64,000 nt of DNA from JAFGIN01 sp050301235 (GCA_050301235.1 JBNKZD010000054.1:1-64000); one strand, 5' to 3'. Numbered from the stretch's first letter, positions 26,236 to 34,975 are shown. A program made the numbers and translations. Notes: a model not told the origin generated them from the sequence alone.

Positions 26236-26742
26236 TTAATTTTCGTTAACTGAACGTGCAGTCACAATCCAGGCGTCTGTATATCCATGCTTTTTAATTT
26301 TTGAAAGATAGGTTTCCGCATCAATACGGGATTTAAAATCACCTACAAACAATTTAAAGAACGGTGCTTCATATGATAAAAAGAACGGAAGATCCACCTT
26401 TCTTTCCATCATTCTTTTCTGTTCCCTCAGCGATTCAACACTGCTCGATGCAAACATTTGGATCCGATATCGAATCTCGAGTCCTGTTGCTGATCGTTCG
26501 ACCGTTTGAATCACTGTAGGACGGAGCTCCTTGCCAAAATCGGAAGAAGAAAGTCCTATTTCTTTTCCTTGATTCAATGTGTCAAGTAATGTCTGCTGCA
26601 CACCAGGAGTCGTCTCCGGGACAATAGGAATGGGCTTATCAGCATCTTTTTCAACTGTACTTTCAATTTTTTTATCAATTACTGAATGAGCACAGTTCAT
26701 CAATGCTACCAAAGCACTGAGAATAAGTATTTTTTTGTTCAT
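26236..26742 (-). CDS. SPOR-domain protein, probable lipoprotein
   Basis: A 168-residue protein. The start is the ATG at 26742 with AAGGAG 8 bases upstream; an in-frame upstream start at 26778 lacks a site and would spoil the signal sequence. The N-terminus MNKKILILSALVALMNCAHS looks like a lipoprotein signal, although Asn before the Cys is unusual. The C-terminal 75 residues form a SPOR domain (YRIQMFASSSVESLREQK ... PFFKLFVGDFKSRIDAETYL), which binds denuded septal peptidoglycan. It is the first gene of the SPOR/Crp-like/ankyrin unit. Confidence 0.83.
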   Translation of the reverse strand: MNKKILILSALVALMNCAHSVIDKKIESTVEKDADKPIPIVPETTPGVQQTLLDTLNQGKEIGLSSSDFGKELRPTVIQTVERSATGLEIRYRIQMFASSSVESLREQKRMMERKVDLPFFLSYEAPFFKLFVGDFKSRIDAETYLSKIKKHGYTDAWIVTARSVNEN

Positions 26743-26844
26743 AAGTTGTTCTCCTTGATGACGAAAGAGGGTATACAACCAAAAAATTAAATGCTATACT
26801 ATAATAATCGAAAATAATACTTTGAATTCCAAAGGAAGTCAACA

Positions 26845-27651
26845 ATTTCTACATATAAAAATCAAATCAAAAAAATAAATGATCGAAGCAGCTTCAGTTT
26901 CACAAAAAGTCGTATAAATAAATTATACTTTTTAAAACTGATACTGCTGTTTTTAATTATTACTATTCTGACATTTTTAAGTCATCAGGATTTTTCACGA
27001 CTTTTTCGTTTCTCCAGTATTTTCACACTCTACTTGAATGGTGATTATTCTTTATTCACCTATAAAAATACTGATCGTACACTCGTTACCAGAGTATTTG
27101 TCCCCGAAGAACGCATCTCATTTAATTATCCGCAGCTTAAAATTGATTCTCCCTGGGAGTTGTATTTAGTGTCAGATCAAATCGACATGCGTTCATTACC
27201 TGGAGAACCACCACGATCAATTCATATCAACAGTGATAGTATCAGAAATGATAATATTCCTAAGCAATGGCCTCTACCCAATATTGGCCATTCGAATTCC
27301 ATTTATTCACCTGCACAATTTTACCTGGCACCTATTGACACATTGGGTAACCTTCTGTTGTTGAAAATAGATTCATTACTAGTTCTGATCATAAAAAATA
27401 ATTCAGATATTGACGAAAAAAACATTTCTGCACTCTTTGAAAAAACTGATCTGATAATTATATGCACCGATTCATCACACTACGCCGAATCAATACGCCA
27501 TAAACTTCGCCCCCGACTGTGCATATCCACATCACCACCACCTCCAGACCATGCTCCACAATCAAACATGGTATTTACAAGCAAGGATGATTGTTCAATC
27601 GAATGCAGTGTCTCAGGCAAAAAGTGTATAAAAATAACAAAAATACGTTAG
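26845..27651 (+). CDS. Membrane-anchored hypothetical protein with apparent ATT start
   Basis: The frame is open from 26818 to the stop at 27651 and encodes one hydrophobic helix ('LYFLKLILLFLIITILTFLS', coded about 26923-26982) followed by a periplasmic domain of about 215 residues. No ATG or GTG occurs upstream of the helix; the first usual start, a TTG at 27034, would delete it. AAAGGAAG at 26831-26838 lies 6 bases before an ATT (26845-26847), giving a 268-residue protein. The end part ('LLLLKIDSLLVLIIKNNSDI' and 'LFEKTDLIIICTDSSHYAES') faintly recalls the metallo-beta-lactamase-like end of ComEC, but catalytic histidines are missing. Function unknown. It is divergent from the SPOR gene. 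Confidence 0.6.
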   Translation: MSTYKNQIKKINDRSSFSFTKSRINKLYFLKLILLFLIITILTFLSHQDFSRLFRFSSIFTLYLNGDYSLFTYKNTDRTLVTRVFVPEERISFNYPQLKIDSPWELYLVSDQIDMRSLPGEPPRSIHINSDSIRNDNIPKQWPLPNIGHSNSIYSPAQFYLAPIDTLGNLLLLKIDSLLVLIIKNNSDIDEKNISALFEKTDLIIICTDSSHYAESIRHKLRPRLCISTSPPPPDHAPQSNMVFTSKDDCSIECSVSGKKCIKITKIR

Positions 27652-27797
27652 CATTGTATTATATCAAAAACAATTCGACCCAGTGAACGTTTAAGGTGTA
27701 GCTCTGGTATTTTAACGTTCCCCAATGAATAAATGATTGAAAAGAGATGATAAATCGAGTTAATTATTTTTAAGATTATGTTTTTTGCAATTGCGGA

Positions 27798-27827
27798 TTG
27801 AACGATCCATAACAGAAACAGTATACT
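27798..27827 (+). promoter_or_regulatory. Candidate sigma-70-type promoter for pilB-pilT-pilC
   Basis: TTGAAC (27798-27803) and TATACT (27822-27827) are separated by 18 bases and each matches the consensus in 5 of 6 positions. The likely start of transcription is about 37 bases before the pilB ATG. The ATG has no clear ribosome binding site, only a T-rich run. Confidence 0.45.
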
Positions 27828-27870
27828 ATATAATTGAATAAATTATCGGATTTTCTCAAAGCGTTTTTTT

Positions 27871-29562
27871 ATGCCAAAAAAAATAGGTGAAATTTTAGTT
27901 GAACATGGAGTCATCACCAAAGAACAACTTCTTGAAGGACTGAAACATCAGACATCAACTGGTGTGATGCTTGGTGAAGCCCTTATTGCAACCGGTGCGA
28001 TCAGTGATGAAAATGTCATTACGCAATTTTTGTCAAAACAGCTGAACCTTGGAAATCTAAATCTTAAGGATCTTGAGTTTGACCCGGTTGTAGTTGATCT
28101 GATCCCCTTTGATATGGCTCAGAAATACAATATCATTGCAATCCAGAAAACAAACCGGATTTTGACAGTCGCAATCAGCGATCCAAAGAACATGTTCATG
28201 CTGGATGCAGTAAAGTTTTTAACCGGATGTGCAATAAAACCGGTGCTGGCATCATCGAAAGCTATACAGGAAGCTATCAATCTCAATTATGAATCTTCCA
28301 GTGAAGTGGATACGATTCTGAATGATATAAAAGGTGAAAATCTTGAGATCCTCTCAGAAGAAAAGGAGAGCGAACCGGAAGATATTTCATCAGAGATTTC
28401 TGATGCTCCAGTGGTCAAATTAGTTAATCATCTGATACTTGAAGCAATCCGCAAAGGAGCCAGCGATATACACATCGAAATGTATCAACGGATTTTACGT
28501 GTGCGTTACCGTATCGATGGAACACTTGTGGAGATGACTCCGCTGCCCTACCGGCTCCGTTCATCAGTAATCTCTCGTATCAAGATTATGTCGGACCTGG
28601 ACATATCAGAGCGGCGACTTCCACAGGATGGTCGTCTGAAAATCCGCATGGGGTATAAAACGGTTGACATACGTGTCAGTATCATTCCAACGATATTTGG
28701 AGAAAAAGTTGTGATGCGTATTCTGGATTCATCAAATCTTGTTCTGGATCTTCAAAAATTCGGAATACCCGAACGCGGGCTTCGCAATATAAAAGAAGCA
28801 CTCAGTGCTCCCTATGGAATGATACTGGTAACTGGTCCTACCGGAAGCGGAAAATCGACAACTTTATATTCAGCGCTCAGTGCACTCAATCAACCCGACA
28901 TTAACATCATGACCGCAGAAGATCCTGTTGAATACAACATTGATGGTATCAATCAGGTGAATGTCAATAGTGATATCGGTTTGACCTTTGCAGCAGCATT
29001 ACGGTCATTTTTGCGTCAGGACCCCGATGTTATAATGCTGGGTGAGGTTCGTGACCTGGAGACTGCAGAGATTGCGGTCAAAGCGGCACTTACAGGACAT
29101 CTTGTTCTAAGCACATTGCATACAAACGACAGTGCGAGTACCTTGACACGTCTTACTGATATGGGGGTCGATCCCTATTTAAGTGCTTCAGCTGTCCGTT
29201 TGATTATTGCACAACGGCTGATTCGACTTATCTGTCAAAATTGCAAGACCGAAATTGACCCTGCTAAAAATGATCTCATCCCGTTCCTTCACCTCACCTC
29301 TGAAGAGGCGAAAGAGATCAGGCTGTTTAAAGGTAAAGGTTGCTCAATGTGTAACAATACCGGGTATAAAGGTCGCTCAGGGTTATATGAAGTATTGCCG
29401 ATTGATCAGGCGATTCAGGAATTGATCATATCAAAAGCTCCACCATTTACAATTAAAAGTAAGGCAGTAGCGGATGGGATGGATACCTTGCGCAGTGCAG
29501 GACTTAAAAAAATGAGTGCCGGACTTACCACGATCGATGAAGTGATCGGCGCAACTACATGA
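27871..29562 (+). CDS. pilB: PilB/GspE-type type IV pilus extension ATPase
   Basis: A 563-residue ATPase. An N-terminal MshEN-type domain (about 1-140; GEILVEHGVITKEQLLEGL, then GEALIATGAISDENV), which in relatives binds c-di-GMP, precedes the secretion ATPase core. Walker A is GPTGSGKST (322-330), the Asp box DPVEYNIDGINQV, Walker B 'DPDVIMLGEVRDLETAEIA' (about 384-402) and the His box HLVLSTLHTND. A four-cysteine metal site (CQNC at 455-458, CSMC at 491-494) is typical of PilB/GspE. It powers pilus assembly from the inner membrane. pilT and pilC follow. Confidence 0.95.
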   Translation: MPKKIGEILVEHGVITKEQLLEGLKHQTSTGVMLGEALIATGAISDENVITQFLSKQLNLGNLNLKDLEFDPVVVDLIPFDMAQKYNIIAIQKTNRILTVAISDPKNMFMLDAVKFLTGCAIKPVLASSKAIQEAINLNYESSSEVDTILNDIKGENLEILSEEKESEPEDISSEISDAPVVKLVNHLILEAIRKGASDIHIEMYQRILRVRYRIDGTLVEMTPLPYRLRSSVISRIKIMSDLDISERRLPQDGRLKIRMGYKTVDIRVSIIPTIFGEKVVMRILDSSNLVLDLQKFGIPERGLRNIKEALSAPYGMILVTGPTGSGKSTTLYSALSALNQPDINIMTAEDPVEYNIDGINQVNVNSDIGLTFAAALRSFLRQDPDVIMLGEVRDLETAEIAVKAALTGHLVLSTLHTNDSASTLTRLTDMGVDPYLSASAVRLIIAQRLIRLICQNCKTEIDPAKNDLIPFLHLTSEEAKEIRLFKGKGCSMCNNTGYKGRSGLYEVLPIDQAIQELIISKAPPFTIKSKAVADGMDTLRSAGLKKMSAGLTTIDEVIGATT

Positions 29563-29605
29563 TAAAAACATTTTCAAACCTGAAACCGGAAAGTAATTTA
29601 TAACT

Positions 29606-30673
29606 ATGCTAACGATGCACGAAATGTTAAAACGGATGTCAGAGCTCAACGCCTCAGACCTTCACCTCACGTCAGGTTCTCCCCCATTATATCGTGTTGA
29701 TGGGAGTCTGATCCCGACTGAAACAGAAAAATTACAGCCAGAGCAGATTTTAAAGCTGGCTTACAGTATTATGAGTGAGGGTCAGAAGAAAATTTTTGAA
29801 CAGAAAAAAGAGGTTGATTTCTCTTTTGGTGTTCAGAATCTCTCACGTTACCGTGCAAATGTTTTTCTTCAGCGAGGCTGCTGCAGTGTAGCACTTCGTC
29901 AGATCCCATTTTTAATCAAGCCGATCGAAGAACTGGGGCTGCCACCAATAGTCAGTAAATTGACAGAGCGTCCAAACGGTCTGGTTCTGGTTACCGGCCC
30001 GACAGGCAGCGGAAAAAGTACAACACTGGCATCAATGGTCGATAAGATTAATACTGAACGTGAGGGGCATATACTTACGATCGAAGATCCAATAGAATTC
30101 GTGCATAAACATAAGCGTTGTATTATCAATCAACGTGAAGTGCATCAGGATACCGACTCATTTTCAAGTGCACTTCGGGTCGCACTGCGTCAGGACCCCG
30201 ATGTCGTTCTGATCGGTGAAATGCGCGATCTCGAAACAATTCAGGCGGCACTCAGTATCGCAGAAACAGGACATCTTACCCTGGCAACACTGCACACCAA
30301 TTCCGCCGCACAAACGATTAACCGTATCATCGATGTGTTCCCGGCAGAACAGAAAGCGACAGTTCGCGCACAATTATCATTAGTTCTTGAAGGGGTGGTC
30401 AGCCAGTCATTGCTTCCAAAAATCGGTGGTGGCAGGGTGATGGCGTGCGAAATTCTTATTGCTACAATGGCGATCCGATCACTTATCCGTGATGATAAAA
30501 TTCACCAGGTGCAGGGGATGCTGGAAATCGGGCAAAAATTCGGCATGCAGACGATGAACTCAGAATTACTAAGATTGTATAAACGACGATTAATATCAAA
30601 AACTGATGCTGTAGGCCGGAGTAATGATCCGGAAACACTGCTTAAAATGATGAACGAAACAGGAACCATGTAA
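29606..30673 (+). CDS. pilT: PilT, type IV pilus retraction ATPase
   Basis: A 355-residue hexameric ATPase. Walker A is GPTGSGKST (131-139), followed by EDPIEFVHKHKRCIINQREV, 'DPDVVLIGEMRDLETIQAAL', and HLTLATLHTNSAAQTINRII. The AIRNLIR-type motif needed for retraction is present as AIRSLIRD near the C-terminus. The N-terminal PAS-like domain contains 'ASDLHLTSGSPPLYRVDGSL'. PilT depolymerises pili for twitching and DNA uptake. It starts 43 bases after pilB. Confidence 0.95.
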   Translation: MLTMHEMLKRMSELNASDLHLTSGSPPLYRVDGSLIPTETEKLQPEQILKLAYSIMSEGQKKIFEQKKEVDFSFGVQNLSRYRANVFLQRGCCSVALRQIPFLIKPIEELGLPPIVSKLTERPNGLVLVTGPTGSGKSTTLASMVDKINTEREGHILTIEDPIEFVHKHKRCIINQREVHQDTDSFSSALRVALRQDPDVVLIGEMRDLETIQAALSIAETGHLTLATLHTNSAAQTINRIIDVFPAEQKATVRAQLSLVLEGVVSQSLLPKIGGGRVMACEILIATMAIRSLIRDDKIHQVQGMLEIGQKFGMQTMNSELLRLYKRRLISKTDAVGRSNDPETLLKMMNETGTM

Positions 30674-30724
30674 TCATATGTTGTACATTAAATCAACATT
30701 AATAAATCAGCCGGGGGTCAACTG

Positions 30725-31924
30725 ATGCCGAAATATGCTTATGTTGGAGTTACAGCAACCGGTAAACAGGTTAAAGGTGAAATCCAGGCTGCAAGTAAGA
30801 ATGAAGTTATCAGTCTGCTCAGGAAGAAAAAACTTCGTCCGGTGACTATAAAAGCAGCTTCAATAGCAATCAACCTTGAATTTCTAAACAAAGTTAAACT
30901 ACAGGATGTCAGCCGGTTTACACGCCAGTTTTCAGCAATGACAGCTGCCGGATTGCCATTAGTTCAGTGTCTTGACATACTGGCAGCCCAGACCGAAAAC
31001 AAAAAACTTGCAGCTGCAATCAAACAGATATCCGGGGATATTCAGGGTGGAAGCACACTTGCTGATGCACTTGAAAAGCATCCTACTATTTTCAACTCAC
31101 TGTACTGCAACATGATTTCTGCCGGTGAAGCATCAGGGAGTCTTGACACAGTTTTGACACGTCTTGCAGATTATCAGGAAAAAGCTGAAGCATTGCGACG
31201 AAAAATAAAAGGTGCAATGACTTACCCTGTTATCGTAACGATTGTCGCTATTGGCGCAACTGCGGCGATGTTGACTTTTGTCGTTCCTACATTTGCTCAG
31301 ATGTTTACCGATGTTGGCGGAGCACTTCCGCTGCCGACACAAATTGTTATGAATATATCCAATTTCCTCCAGAAATATATTTTTCTTCTAATACTGGCGG
31401 TTGCCGGTGCACTCGTTGCGCTATCGTATTATTACAAAACGGATAATGGAAAATTAAAAATCGATGGGATAAAACTTAATATTCCCGTATGGGGTGACCT
31501 AGAACGAAAGAGCTCTATCAGCCGTTTTGCTCAGACCCTTTCCACACTTCTTACCAGCGGTGTGACAATTCTCGACGCGCTTAATATAACTGCAAAAACT
31601 GCCGGAAATAAAGTTCTCGAAAAGGGTATTCTCCGAACGCTGGAAAGAATCACTGGTGGTATGACTATCGCAGAACCACTTAAAGAAACCGGTGTATTTC
31701 CACCGATGGTCATTCACATGATCTCAGTTGGCGAAAAAACTGGAGATCTTGCTGAGATGCTTAAAAAAATATCCGATTTCTATAAGGATGAGGTCGATGC
31801 AGCAATAGATGCACTCACTTCAATCATAGAACCAGTCATGATCGTGGTCATGGGAGCCATTATCGGAGGTATCCTCATCGCTATGTATCTGCCGATGTTT
31901 GATATGATCGGGACGATAAAATGA
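30725..31924 (+). CDS. pilC: PilC/GspF-type inner-membrane platform protein
   Basis: A 399-residue protein with the GspF plan: N-terminal 'YAYVGVTATGKQVKGEIQAA', two homologous cytosolic helical domains ('FTRQFSAMTAAGLPLVQCLD' and 'FAQTLSTLLTSGVTILDALN') and three transmembrane helices (about 170-195, 220-240 and the C-terminal one near 370-395). It sits under the pilus and couples PilB and PilT to pilin movement. It starts 51 bases after pilT. No pilin, prepilin peptidase or secretin gene follows; a repeat hairpin and flgM come next. Confidence 0.94.
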   Translation: MPKYAYVGVTATGKQVKGEIQAASKNEVISLLRKKKLRPVTIKAASIAINLEFLNKVKLQDVSRFTRQFSAMTAAGLPLVQCLDILAAQTENKKLAAAIKQISGDIQGGSTLADALEKHPTIFNSLYCNMISAGEASGSLDTVLTRLADYQEKAEALRRKIKGAMTYPVIVTIVAIGATAAMLTFVVPTFAQMFTDVGGALPLPTQIVMNISNFLQKYIFLLILAVAGALVALSYYYKTDNGKLKIDGIKLNIPVWGDLERKSSISRFAQTLSTLLTSGVTILDALNITAKTAGNKVLEKGILRTLERITGGMTIAEPLKETGVFPPMVIHMISVGEKTGDLAEMLKKISDFYKDEVDAAIDALTSIIEPVMIVVMGAIIGGILIAMYLPMFDMIGTIK

Positions 31925-31932
31925 TAAAATGA

Positions 31933-31978
31933 GTTCAAGGTTCAGAGTTCACCGTTCAAGAACTCTGAACTCTTGAAC
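31933..31978. repeat. Long GTTCAAG-type inverted repeat after pilC
   Basis: The left arm (31933-31950) reads GTTCAAGGTTCAGAGTTC and the right arm (31960-31978) GAACTCTGAACTCTTGAAC. They pair over about 18 positions with a single-base bulge and a 9-base loop. Shorter GAAC/GTTC units continue to 31993. It starts 8 bases after the pilC stop and may end that transcript. A related imperfect repeat lies at 41459-41536, so this looks like a dispersed family rather than a one-off terminator. Confidence 0.6.
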
Positions 31979-32004
31979 TTTTGAACTTTGAACAATAATT
32001 TATC

Positions 32005-32031
32005 TAAAGATTTAAAAAAAAATGTCGATAG
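32005..32031 (+). promoter_or_regulatory. Sigma-28 (FliA) promoter of flgM
   Basis: TAAAGATT (32005-32012), 11 bases, then GTCGATAG (32024-32031). The sigma-28 consensus is TAAAGTTT-N11-GCCGATAA, so 7 of 8 and 6 of 8 positions match with exact spacing. It lies about 35 bases before the flgM start and would put the anti-sigma factor under control of the sigma factor it inhibits. Confidence 0.75.
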
Positions 32032-32065
32032 AATATATAGGATATAGAAAGGATGGTGATGGGAA

Positions 32066-32380
32066 ATGCGTATCAATGCAGCTACCCAACCAATAACATC
32101 AGAACTCCAGAAGATTGAAAGTGTAAAAAAAACCGAGCGTGAAGGCAAGGTTTCGAAAACACTGCCATCAGATCGCTCTTCGATCTCATCTGATGCTCAG
32201 AAATTGAGTGAAACTAAAGCTCAATACGAAACGATAGCATCTTCTGTATCCGCCCAACCTGAAATTCGTGCTGATAAAGTTGATGAGGTCAGGAAAAAGA
32301 TTGAAAGCGGCTACTACAATTCTGATGAGTTTATCGATAAACTGGCCGATAAACTACTGAAAGAGTTTGGTGTCCAATAA
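32066..32380 (+). CDS. flgM: FlgM, anti-sigma-28 factor
   Basis: A 104-residue protein with typical FlgM features: a disordered N-terminal half containing 'DRSSISSDAQKLSETKAQYE' and a helical C-terminal sigma-binding region 'RADKVDEVRKKIESGYYNSD' followed by 'FIDKLADKLLKEFG'. It binds FliA until hook completion, when FlgM is exported through the flagellar apparatus. A near-consensus sigma-28 promoter lies upstream. The gene is placed between the pilus motor genes and a YIP1 gene, away from the main flagellar locus. Confidence 0.92.
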   Translation: MRINAATQPITSELQKIESVKKTEREGKVSKTLPSDRSSISSDAQKLSETKAQYETIASSVSAQPEIRADKVDEVRKKIESGYYNSDEFIDKLADKLLKEFGVQ

Positions 32381-32524
32381 TTTTCGGTCTAATATCTGTA
32401 CTTTGAAGCTGAAATTTTCCACAAAAAATACCCTCTCCATATAGTAGATCTCAATGGAAAGTAATTATTTTTCCAGAACTGATTGATTTGATCAGCAGTA
32501 TTTCATCAACACTCGAGTCCTATA

Positions 32525-33289
32525 ATGAAATGTACCCGTTGCCGTACTGATTTTTCTGCCACTGCTACAATCTCTGCATGTCCTGTCTGCGGTGCGGTTT
32601 CCGGAGGAGCGTATGAATCCACACATCAAGTGCCCTCCTCAACAAATCTGATCCCCTTTGAAGATCCATCATGGGACAACCGCCCACTTATGGCTTTGAT
32701 TGAGACAATCCGCGAATGTATCTTCAGTCCGGCAACTTTTTTCTCCAAAATAAAATCCAGTAAGAGTAAATGGCGACCGATCCTGTTCTGTCTTGCAATC
32801 GGTGGTATCGGTGCAGTTGCATCATATAGTTGGAGCCAGCTGCTGCCAGACCCATTTCAATTATTTAAGGGAAGTACATTCAGTGAATCACTGACCGTTG
32901 ATTCAATCAGCAGCAGTCTCATTTCTGCACCAATATTGCTTCTGATTTCGATACTGCTGCTCAGCATGTATTTCCAGTTTGTATTAAAAGTATTTAAAAA
33001 AAGTAATGCACCATTCCTGATGACATTCCGGGTCTTGTGTTACACTGAAGCAGCTTCAATATTTATGGTTCTGCCGGCAATTGGTGATCTGATCTCTTTC
33101 GTATTCGCACTATACATGACACTTACCGGTATAAAATCGGTTCATTCGATCAGTAGAACACGTGCCACTGTCATGTTCCTGATTGCGCCGGTTGTTCTGT
33201 CAATTGTATTTTTGTTCATACTGCTGATTCTCGTAGTTGTATTTGGATCCTTAGTAAGTGGAACACTGAAAAATTATTTTCCCTTTTAA
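32525..33289 (+). CDS. YIP1-family membrane protein with N-terminal zinc ribbon
   Basis: A 254-residue protein. The first 25 residues hold two CxxC pairs (MKCTRCRTDF ... ISACPVCGA), a zinc ribbon. After a linker, about five transmembrane helices of the YIP1 domain follow (about 80-250), with 'FLMTFRVLCYTEAASIFMVL' and 'FALYMTLTGIKSVHSISRTR' typical of bacterial YIP1 proteins. The function of these bacterial proteins is not established. It appears to be transcribed alone. Confidence 0.8.
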   Translation: MKCTRCRTDFSATATISACPVCGAVSGGAYESTHQVPSSTNLIPFEDPSWDNRPLMALIETIRECIFSPATFFSKIKSSKSKWRPILFCLAIGGIGAVASYSWSQLLPDPFQLFKGSTFSESLTVDSISSSLISAPILLLISILLLSMYFQFVLKVFKKSNAPFLMTFRVLCYTEAASIFMVLPAIGDLISFVFALYMTLTGIKSVHSISRTRATVMFLIAPVVLSIVFLFILLILVVVFGSLVSGTLKNYFPF

Positions 33290-33355
33290 TATTTACTGTT
33301 GATTGACCAATAATGAGCATTTTAGTGACATCACATTTTTCGCATTTAACACTTT

Positions 33356-33427
33356 CCCCCATCCGCCTTCGGCACGTTAGCTTCGCTGCTACTTCGTGGT
33401 CCCCCGTTAACGGGGGAAGGATGGGAT
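33356..33427. repeat. Palindrome-rich intergenic repeat
   Basis: The outer arms CCCCCATCC (33356-33364) and GGATGGG (33419-33425) are complementary. Inside is a 16-base perfect palindrome CCCCCGTTAACGGGGG (33401-33416). The segment is richer in GC than its surroundings and lies between two plus-strand genes. It resembles the composite repeats at 37222 and 50358 in style (CCCCC...GGGGG hairpins), but the sequence differs. Confidence 0.5.
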
Positions 33428-33553
33428 AAGGGCCGGGAAATATGCAGACTTTTGCAATTACACAAATATTATCATTTTTACCGACTGCGGTTTACTTCGG
33501 CAGTCAGTCTGTCCTAATATCGTCATTTACTCTGATATGGAAAGGTTCTACAC

Positions 33554-34816
33554 ATGAGTACATGGACAATAGAAACACTTTCAATGAACATAGAACAATT
33601 TTCACAATACAGCAGTGATCAGAAACAAACAATTCTTTCGATCATGAATAGCTCTTACTCACCCCAGGTTGTCGAGTATCAGCGAAGTTGCAGACGAAAA
33701 GCACTGGCAAACACCACAAACATCAAACAATCCCTTGATGGTGCGATTCAGGAGTTTCCCGCTTATGTTCTTCCAAAGCAACTGCATCCGGATACTACAT
33801 CGCTCAAGAAATTCGGGTTTGTATTTACCGCTGGCGGTGAAGGTGAGCGGTTGCGGTTAAGTCTTCTGAAACGAGGTGTTCCGGCTGATAAACTTGAAGA
33901 TTTCACTAAAGCCACATTCGCGCTTCCGGACTTCTATGGAGATGCAGGAACGTTGCATATCAATCTTGCGATGATCAGTTCTTTCTGCAAACAAGCGGGT
34001 ATCGATATTCCAGTTGTTATCACCACTGGACCTGATGAGTCAATCACTGCAAAAGTTATCCCGCAACTATTGAAAAAATACAATAATTTCGGATTAAAAT
34101 ATGTCAAAGTAATTGCACAGGAAGAACGGCTTCATTTCACTAATGATGAAAATATCGTTTTTACTGTTTCTGATGGGAAGGTGACACCTGTTACGCAACC
34201 AGATGAAACCGGTGGCCCACTGATGAAATTAAAAAAGCGTGGTCCAGATGGTTCTCAATCGGTACTCGAATGGTTCGAATCGCTTGGTTGTACAGGGACA
34301 ATTCTGATGCAGGCCACGGCGCTCTATGAACAATCTCTTCTGCCCATGATGGCTGAAGCACTTGGGGATCATGATTGCTGTGGCGTTGGAATCATGCGCA
34401 AAAGCTTCCCTGAAAATGATCCTTTCGGTACTTATGTGCAGATTAATAAAAACAATCTGAAGCGGGTGCTCATTCTTGAACAGGATATGCGAAATCCGGA
34501 GACACGATCAATCGTTGATCCGGTTAACAATTATTATCTTCCTTATAACACCGGTTTTTATGCATTCAATAACACATTACTTATTGAAAATGATCTTCCC
34601 GATTTCGCAACACCACCAAAGGAGATTCTACCGGAACTCCCCCGCTCCCCGAAAATCGGTTATGCTGCAACTGATTTAATCGCGAAGGCAAAAAAGCCGG
34701 TAGTACTCGCCATCGATCAATCAATGTTTGGTGTGCTGAAAACGGCTGATGATCTGGACTTGTTGTCGACGATTGGAAAAAAATTCGGTTTGGAATCGAT
34801 CTGCCGAAAGATATGA
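33554..34816 (+). CDS. UDPGP-like nucleotidyltransferase (sugar-phosphate uridylyltransferase family)
   Basis: A 420-residue protein. The nucleotide-binding loop 'VFTAGGEGERLRLSLLKRGV' (about 90-109) corresponds to the GGxGxRL motif of UDP-sugar pyrophosphorylases, and later elements (PVVITTGPDES, 'GGPLMKLKKRGPDGSQSVLE', GIMRKSFPENDPFGTYVQIN, YNTGFYAFNN) fit a Rossmann-like sugar nucleotidyltransferase. The substrate is uncertain: it could be glucose-1-P, N-acetylhexosamine-1-P or another sugar phosphate. It is a single gene between two repeats, and no sugar-pathway genes flank it directly. Confidence 0.7.
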   Translation: MSTWTIETLSMNIEQFSQYSSDQKQTILSIMNSSYSPQVVEYQRSCRRKALANTTNIKQSLDGAIQEFPAYVLPKQLHPDTTSLKKFGFVFTAGGEGERLRLSLLKRGVPADKLEDFTKATFALPDFYGDAGTLHINLAMISSFCKQAGIDIPVVITTGPDESITAKVIPQLLKKYNNFGLKYVKVIAQEERLHFTNDENIVFTVSDGKVTPVTQPDETGGPLMKLKKRGPDGSQSVLEWFESLGCTGTILMQATALYEQSLLPMMAEALGDHDCCGVGIMRKSFPENDPFGTYVQINKNNLKRVLILEQDMRNPETRSIVDPVNNYYLPYNTGFYAFNNTLLIENDLPDFATPPKEILPELPRSPKIGYAATDLIAKAKKPVVLAIDQSMFGVLKTADDLDLLSTIGKKFGLESICRKI

Positions 34817-34876
34817 TACGATTGCATTTTGGTTTTATTAAATTGTAGAATATCTTTAAATCCCAATTCGTGTTGG

Positions 34877-34935
34877 GTGGCTTCGAGAGCCTCAGCCACC
34901 GTTGCAGTTCAGGTGGCTGAGGCTCTCATAGCCAC
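34877..34935. repeat. 24-bp inverted repeat after the UDPGP-like gene
   Basis: The arms 34877-34900 and 34912-34935 are complementary at 22 of 24 positions with an 11-base loop. Each arm also begins and ends with GTGGCT/AGCCAC, so it is itself partly palindromic. It begins 60 bases after the stop of the UDPGP-like gene and lacks a T-run. It may stop transcription or be a dispersed palindrome. Confidence 0.65.
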
Positions 34936-34975
34936 GCGAAAAATAGCCTGTAAATTAAGAGCCATTGACATCGAA

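Noticed and set aside
32381..33553. tRNA or CRISPR-like structure in the repeat-rich gaps
   Set aside because: The repeats are palindromic and not regularly spaced, and no cloverleaf or GGTTCGAATCC arm is present.
34829..34975. N-terminal extension of the Kelch-like protein
   Set aside because: The frame runs through the inverted repeat at 34877-34935 and adds sequence ahead of the signal peptide without a ribosome binding site.
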